From Cellulosimicrobium funkei (GTDB lineage Bacteria; Actinomycetota; Actinomycetes; Actinomycetales; Cellulomonadaceae), in the NCBI RefSeq assembly GCF_001019615.1, contig NZ_JNBQ01000003.1:62001-126000 (forward strand): a DNA stretch of 64,000 nucleotides, given 5' to 3'. Position numbers and translations under genes: made by a program. Of the stretch, positions 59,834 to 64,000 are shown piece after piece. The notes below the pieces were generated by a model. It had not been told where the DNA came from. It searched no databases and saw only the letters and a program-made list of their open reading frames with translations. The number at the start of each line of letters is the position of its first letter. Position 1 is the first letter of the stretch.

Positions 59834-60013
59834 TATCGTCGCTCGCGGAGGCTGCGAGGCGTGACGATCCTCGGCCGGTGGCGACACCGGCGGCGGCTCC
59901 CCGCGCGTGACGGCGTACCGACGAGAGGTCGACGAGACGTCGACGAAGGTGTGGTGGCACCGCGACCTAGCCCCCGCCCGCACCTCCAGGGCCTGCCCTT
60001 CCCTGGAGGAGTC
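59834..60013 (+). promoter_or_regulatory. T-box riboswitch with ribosome-binding-site sequestrator
   Basis: The leader contains GGTGGCACCGCG (59953-59964), the conserved T-box core in which the variable base is C; this pairs with a G discriminator base, as in tRNA-Asp and tRNA-Asn. A short stem CGAGG/CCTCG (59855-59873) has a nine-base loop with GAC at 59863-59865, an Asp specifier. A hairpin GCCGGTG/CACCGGC with a GCGA tetraloop (59874-59891) and a stem GTCGACG/CGTCGAC (59928-59944) follow. Finally CCTCCAGGG (59983-59991) pairs with CCCTGGAGG (60001-60009), burying the ribosome-binding site of the next gene. This is the layout of an ultrashort translational T-box. TATCGT near 59834 may be its -10. 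Confidence 0.8.
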
Positions 60014-61324
60014 ATGAGACCACCCGCCCCGCCCGCACCCGCCCGCACCCTGGCCGCCGACGTCGCCGCCGCACCACCCGGACACGTGGTGACCCTGTGC
60101 GGGCACGTGCACCGCCGCCGCGAGCTCGCGACGGTGTCCTTCCTGGTCCTGCGCGACCGCACCGGACTCGCCCAGGTCGTCCTGCGTCCGCACGAGGTGC
60201 CCGCGGAGGGGCTGCCGCCGGAGGAGACCGCCGTCCAGGTCACGGGGACGGCCACGGCGAACGCGCAGGCACCGGGCGGCGTCGAGATCACCGTGCCGAC
60301 GGTCACGCTGCTCGGCGCGCCCGCGACCCGCCCGCCGGTCGAGCTGTGGCGCCCCGACCTCGACGTCGCGCTGCCCACGCTCCTGGACCACGCGGCCGTG
60401 ACGTGGCGGCACCCGGCCCGGCGGGCCCGCTGGGAGCTCGCCGCCGCGAGCCTGCGCGGGTTCCGCGCCACGCTCGACGCGGCGGGCTTCACCGAGATCC
60501 AGACGCCCAAGCTGGTCGCGTCCGCCACGGAGTCCGGCGCGAGCGTGTTCCCCGTCGACTACTTCGGTCGCACCGCCTACCTCGCCCAGAGCCCGCAGCT
60601 CTTCAAGCAGCAGCTGGTCGGCGTGTTCGAGCGCGTGTACGAGGTCGGGCCGGTCTTCCGGGCGGAGCCCCACGACACGGCACGCCACCTCGCGGAGTAC
60701 GTCTCCCTGGACGTCGAGCTCGGCTTCGTGCGCGACCACCGGGACGTCCTGGCGGTGCTGCGCGACGTGCTCGCCGGCATGGTCGGGGCGCTCCGGGACG
60801 GGGCGGGCGACGCCGTCGAGCGGCTCGGGCCGGCGCTGCCGGTCGTGCCGTCCGAGATCCCCGTGATCCACTTCCGTGACGCGCTCGCCCTCGTCGGTGC
60901 GGCGGACGACGAGCCGGACCTCGCCCCCGAGCACGAGCGGGCCCTGGGCGCGTGGGCGAGGTCGACCCACGGCTCCGACTTCCTCGCGGTCGAGGGCTAC
61001 CCGATGCGGAAGCGGCCCTTCTACACGCACCCGCAACCTGACGACCCTCGTTGGAGCAACAGCTTCGACCTGCTCTTCCGCGGCCTGGAGCTGGTGACGG
61101 GCGGACAGCGGCTGCACCGCTACCAGGACTACGTCGCCGCGCTGGCGGCGCGGGGCGAGACGGCCGAGCCGTACGCGACCTACCTCGAGGCGTTCGCCCA
61201 CGGGATGCCCCCGCACGGCGGCTTCGCCATCGGCCTCGAGCGCTGGGTCGCCCGCCTGGTGGAGGCGACCAACGTCCGTGAGGTCGCGCTCTTCCCCCGG
61301 GACCTCCACCGCCTCACCCCGTAG
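60014..61324 (+). CDS. aspS: Stand-alone archaeal-type aspartyl-tRNA(Asx) synthetase
   Basis: A 436-residue class II synthetase. An N-terminal OB anticodon-binding domain (about 20-115) leads into the catalytic core with EIQTPKLVASATESGA (motif region), YLAQSPQLFKQ, the motif 2 loop VFRAEPHDTARHL and motif 3 FAIGLERW, ending ALFPRDLHRLTP. It lacks the bacterial GAD insertion, so it is the shorter archaeal/eukaryotic-like form, often non-discriminating between tRNA-Asp and tRNA-Asn. A full-size bacterial AspRS would be expected elsewhere. Its ribosome-binding site lies inside the sequestrator hairpin of the T-box leader, so translation should rise when the cognate tRNA is uncharged. Confidence 0.88.
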   Translation: MRPPAPPAPARTLAADVAAAPPGHVVTLCGHVHRRRELATVSFLVLRDRTGLAQVVLRPHEVPAEGLPPEETAVQVTGTATANAQAPGGVEITVPTVTLLGAPATRPPVELWRPDLDVALPTLLDHAAVTWRHPARRARWELAAASLRGFRATLDAAGFTEIQTPKLVASATESGASVFPVDYFGRTAYLAQSPQLFKQQLVGVFERVYEVGPVFRAEPHDTARHLAEYVSLDVELGFVRDHRDVLAVLRDVLAGMVGALRDGAGDAVERLGPALPVVPSEIPVIHFRDALALVGAADDEPDLAPEHERALGAWARSTHGSDFLAVEGYPMRKRPFYTHPQPDDPRWSNSFDLLFRGLELVTGGQRLHRYQDYVAALAARGETAEPYATYLEAFAHGMPPHGGFAIGLERWVARLVEATNVREVALFPRDLHRLTP

Positions 61325-61379
61325 CGCCCGACGGCGCGTGCCACCACGCGTCGTCGGCCCGCCGTGGCAGCATCCTCGG

Positions 61380-62669
61380 GTGAGCGAGCCGAGCCCCGAT
61401 CCGACGTCCGGCCCCGTCCCGGGGCGCCGGGAGCGCCGCGAGCAGCCCGGGCGGTCGCGCGCCGACCCGCACGGCCACGCGCACGGGCCGGCGGCCCCGG
61501 CGACGCGGCGGGTGCGCCTGACGCTCGCGGCGCTCCTCGTCCCGGCCCTGCTCGCGACGCTCGCCGGGCTGGTCGCGCTGTGGCCCGCGTCCGCCGACGT
61601 GCCGGACCGCATCCCCGTCGCGGCGGAGGGCAGCACGGTCCTGCGCGCCACCGTCACCGGCCCGATCGACCCGGAGACGGGCGAGGTCCCCGCCCGCCTC
61701 GACGCGGGGTCGCGCGCGGGCGGCGACGACGTGGGCGGTGACGCGATCACCGTCGGCGCGCCGCCCGAGTACGTCGCCTACGGGTTCGACGAAGGCGACC
61801 GGCTCCGCGTCCTCTACCTCGCCGAGGCCGTCGGGGCGGGCGTGAGCCCGTACGTGTTCATGGACTTCGAGCGCGGGCTGCCCATCGGGGTCCTCGCGAT
61901 CGCGTACGCCGTGGTGGTGCTGGCCGTCGCGCGCTGGCGCGGCCTGGCCGCGCTCGCCGGGCTGGCGGGCGCGTTCGTCGTCATCACGTGGTTCACGCTG
62001 CCCGCGCTGCTCACGGGTCAGAACGCGCTGGGCGTCGCGCTCGTGACGTCGTCGCTCGTCATGTTCGTCGTGCTGTACGTCGCGCACGGGTTCACCGCGC
62101 GCACGTCGACGGCGCTGCTCGGCACGCTCGTCGGGCTCGCGATCACGGCCGTGCTGGGGTGGTGGGGCTCGGGCGCGTCGAACATCACCGGGCTCACCTC
62201 GGAGGAGTCCCTGTGGATCCCGCAGTACGCGCCCTCGCTCGACATCCAGGGCGTCGTGCTGTGCGGCATCGTCCTCGCGGGCATGGGCGTGCTCAACGAC
62301 GTGACCATCACCCAGGCCTCCGCGGTGTGGGAGCTGCGCGCGGTCGCGCCGCTCGCGACCCGGCGCGAGCTGTTCGCGCGCGCCATGCGCATCGGGCGCG
62401 ACCACATCGCCTCGACCGTCTACACGATCGCGTTCGCCTACGTCGGCGCGGCGCTGCCGCTGCTCATGGCGGTCTACCTGTCCGACCAGAACCTCGCCAC
62501 GAGCCTCACCTCGGGCGAGATCGCGGAGGAGGTCGTACGCACGCTCGTCGGGTCGATCGGCCTCGTCCTCGCGATCCCGGTCACGACGGCGATCGCGGCG
62601 CTCACCGTGCCCGGCGCCGCGTCGGTGGCGTCCGTCCCCGTGGGTAGGGTCGAGGTCCCCGCGGCGTGA
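61380..62669 (+). CDS. YibE/F family membrane protein
   Basis: A 429-residue protein. A His-containing cytosolic start (DPHGHAHGPAA) precedes one helix, an extracellular domain, and then seven helices with SLDIQGVVLCGIVLAGMGVLNDVTITQASAVWEL, the YibE/F hallmark (split into recognisable parts GMGVLNDVTITQ and YTIAFAYVGAALPLLM). Function unknown; likely a transporter or lipid-linked protein. GTG start. Confidence 0.88.
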   Translation: MSEPSPDPTSGPVPGRRERREQPGRSRADPHGHAHGPAAPATRRVRLTLAALLVPALLATLAGLVALWPASADVPDRIPVAAEGSTVLRATVTGPIDPETGEVPARLDAGSRAGGDDVGGDAITVGAPPEYVAYGFDEGDRLRVLYLAEAVGAGVSPYVFMDFERGLPIGVLAIAYAVVVLAVARWRGLAALAGLAGAFVVITWFTLPALLTGQNALGVALVTSSLVMFVVLYVAHGFTARTSTALLGTLVGLAITAVLGWWGSGASNITGLTSEESLWIPQYAPSLDIQGVVLCGIVLAGMGVLNDVTITQASAVWELRAVAPLATRRELFARAMRIGRDHIASTVYTIAFAYVGAALPLLMAVYLSDQNLATSLTSGEIAEEVVRTLVGSIGLVLAIPVTTAIAALTVPGAASVASVPVGRVEVPAA

Positions 62670-62736
62670 CGGCGGGGCGGCCCCGCCCGTCCGGACGGGA
62701 CGACCCGGACGACGGGAGGACGACGGGAGGACGACG

Positions 62737-63645
62737 GTGACGGAGACGACGAGCGGCCGGGGCCGCAGAGGTGCAGCGGTGCTGGGGCCGGGCGGGGTCG
62801 GCGGTCTGGTCGGCGCGCTGCTCGCGCGGTCCGGGGTCGACGTGACGTTCCTCGCGGGGGAGGCCACGGCGGCGGCCCTGACGGAGCACGGGGTGCACGT
62901 GCGCAGCCGCCAGGTGGGCGAGGTCCACGTCCCCGCACGGGCGGCCACGCGGCTCGACGGCCCGGTCGACGTCGTCCTCGTGGCGGTCAAGCAGACGGCG
63001 CTCGACGAGGCGCTCGACCGCGTCCCGCCCGAGGTGCTCGGCGACGGCGTCGTCGTCCCGTTCCTCAACGGGCTCGACCACCTCGACGTGCTGCGCGCGC
63101 GGTACGGGGCCGAGCGCGTGCTCCCCGCGACGATCCGCGTCGAGTCGACGCGTGTCGCGCCGGGCGAGATCGAGCACACGAGCGCGTTCACCGACGTCGA
63201 CCTCGCGCCCGGCGGCGTCCCGCCCGAGCGGGTGGAGGCCGTGCGCGCGCTCCTGGACGGGGCCGGCATCTCGACCACGGTCCACCCCGACGAGACGGCG
63301 CTGATGTGGGCCAAGCTCGGCTTCCTCGCGCCGTTCGCCCTGCTCACGACGACGCACCGCGCCCCGATCGGCGAGGTGCGGACCGCGCACCGCGCCGAGC
63401 TCGAGGCGCTCGTGCGCGAGGTCGCGGCGGTCGCCGCGGCGAGCGGGGCGCCGTCGGACCCCGCGCGCACGCTGGCCTTCTACGACCGCTTCGCGCCCGA
63501 GGCCAAGTCGTCCATGCTGCGCGACGCCGAGGCCGGGCGGCCGCTCGAGGTGGACGCCATCGGCGGTGCGATCGTCCGGGCCGCCGACCGCGCGGGCGTG
63601 GACGCGCCGCTCACCCGCGCCCTCGTCGCCGGCCTCGGCGGCTGA
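62737..63645 (+). CDS. panE: 2-dehydropantoate 2-reductase
   Basis: A 302-residue NADPH-dependent ketopantoate reductase of pantothenate synthesis. The Rossmann motif is GPGGVGGLVGALLA. VKQTALDEAL carries the conserved substrate Lys, and LMWAKLGFLAPFALLT corresponds to the second catalytic Lys region. EVDAIGGAIVRAADRAGVDAP is the typical C-terminal motif. The GTG start follows a duplicated GACGGGAGGA ribosome-binding site. Paralogues in this family act on other keto acids, so the role is probable rather than certain. Confidence 0.9.
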   Translation: MTETTSGRGRRGAAVLGPGGVGGLVGALLARSGVDVTFLAGEATAAALTEHGVHVRSRQVGEVHVPARAATRLDGPVDVVLVAVKQTALDEALDRVPPEVLGDGVVVPFLNGLDHLDVLRARYGAERVLPATIRVESTRVAPGEIEHTSAFTDVDLAPGGVPPERVEAVRALLDGAGISTTVHPDETALMWAKLGFLAPFALLTTTHRAPIGEVRTAHRAELEALVREVAAVAAASGAPSDPARTLAFYDRFAPEAKSSMLRDAEAGRPLEVDAIGGAIVRAADRAGVDAPLTRALVAGLGG

Positions 63646-63756
63646 CGGCCGGACGACGCCCCGGGACCGCGCCCGCCGGGACCCTTCACCGGACCGCCAC
63701 GCGACCCCCTGTGGACGCGTCCCCAGGAGCCTCACAGGTTCGCCAGGATGTCCGTC

Positions 63757-64000
63757 ATGAGAGAGCCGTGGGTCGACGTCGCGCTGGCGCGGCTGCCCGA
63801 GACGCGTTCCTGCCCCGCGTGCGCCGCGACGCTGCGGTCGTCCCGCTGCGACCGGTGCCTGCTCGACCTCACCGGCCCGCTCGCGTTCGAGGTCGCCGCC
63901 GCGTCGAGCGACGCGGCCGACGCGCTCTCACGCCGCCAGGTCGCGCTCGACGCCCTGCGTGCGAGCCAGCCCGAGGCCGCGGCGTGGGCGGCCCGCACGG
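63757..64000 (+). CDS. Zinc-ribbon protein (truncated at window edge)
   Basis: The visible 81 codons begin MREPWVDVALARLPETRS and contain CPAC and CDRC, a four-Cys ribbon, followed by a helical Ala-rich region. The frame stays open to the window end. AGGA lies 8 bp before this ATG; an ATG three codons earlier is possible but lacks a good site. The full protein may be a larger membrane or regulatory protein; its identity cannot be read here. Confidence 0.65.
   Translation, partial: MREPWVDVALARLPETRSCPACAATLRSSRCDRCLLDLTGPLAFEVAAASSDAADALSRRQVALDALRASQPEAAAWAART

Noticed and set aside
62669-62737. Duplicated GACGGGAGGACG and a CCCGTCCGGACGGG palindrome before panE
   Set aside because: Most simply a doubled ribosome-binding region and a small GC-rich dyad; no further support for a regulatory element.
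1-64000. Search by eye for tRNA, rRNA, transposase, integrase and CRISPR features
   Set aside because: No cloverleaf, rRNA segment, DDE or integrase motif, or regularly spaced repeats were recognised; a tRNAscan or covariance search was not possible here.

Overview
The window is a very GC-rich (well over 70% by eye), gene-dense stretch of bacterial chromosome. Many genes use GTG starts and 1-4 bp stop/start overlaps. The gene content (secreted PA14-bearing glycosidase and esterase, GlsB, SigJ/ECF41 sigma factor, short SpeD, Zur-type zinc-free ribosomal proteins, ultrashort T-box) points to a high-GC actinobacterium. Gene style and the secreted polysaccharide-active enzymes suggest the Cellulomonadaceae/Promicromonosporaceae, for example Cellulosimicrobium or a relative; that placement is inference. 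No rRNA, tRNA, CRISPR array, transposase or prophage gene was recognised.

Layout. 1-7 kb: a truncated phosphoglycerate mutase, a giant LuxR/ATPase regulator, a small ORF, an Eis-like acetyltransferase, a conserved hypothetical, a UBP zinc-finger protein and a VIT/CCC1 metal transporter. 7.2-13.4 kb: two secreted multidomain enzymes (GH2 glycosidase and SGNH esterase) that share a PA14 module and an almost identical C-terminal domain. 13.4-16.4 kb: a stress module (RsbW-like ATPase, GlsB, small ORF, STAS protein) and two VOC proteins. 16.6-19.7 kb: a compact speD-DUF4178-DUF350-membrane spermidine synthase operon, the best candidate for a poorly described system. 19.6-27.8 kb: LLM oxidoreductase, serine hydrolase, two DUF1905 proteins, DedA, MprF-like lysyltransferase, DMT-type membrane protein and a PatB-like C-S lyase. 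27.9-34.6 kb: a WXG100-like protein with a lipoprotein, a MecA-type penicillin-binding protein, then a predicted cysteine-sensing leader peptide in front of a dicarboxylate/amino-acid (probably cystine) symporter, and a SHOCT protein.

34.7-44.3 kb: a NarL-type two-component system, the carboxymuconolactone decarboxylase/ECF41 sigma pair with a matching promoter, VanZ, SRPBCC, lipoproteins, an NADP oxidoreductase, DksA/TraR, and an amidohydrolase. 44.4-52 kb: a copper-handling cluster (CopC, two YcnI proteins, a CopC-CopD fusion, two paralogous His-containing membrane proteins) followed by an ECF sigma factor and a membrane partner. 52-54.4 kb: a TetR/DUF1772 divergent pair with twin palindromic operators and two small membrane proteins.

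54.4-61.3 kb is a zinc-starvation island: a degenerate CobW/COG0523 protein, Cys-poor paralogues of L28, L33, S14, L31, L36 and L32, and a His-rich AztD lipoprotein, with three Zur-box-like palindromes. HU and a hypothetical lie inside it. Directly after L32 comes a T-box leader with an RBS-sequestering hairpin in front of a stand-alone archaeal-type aspartyl-tRNA synthetase. The window ends with YibE/F, PanE and a truncated zinc-ribbon protein.
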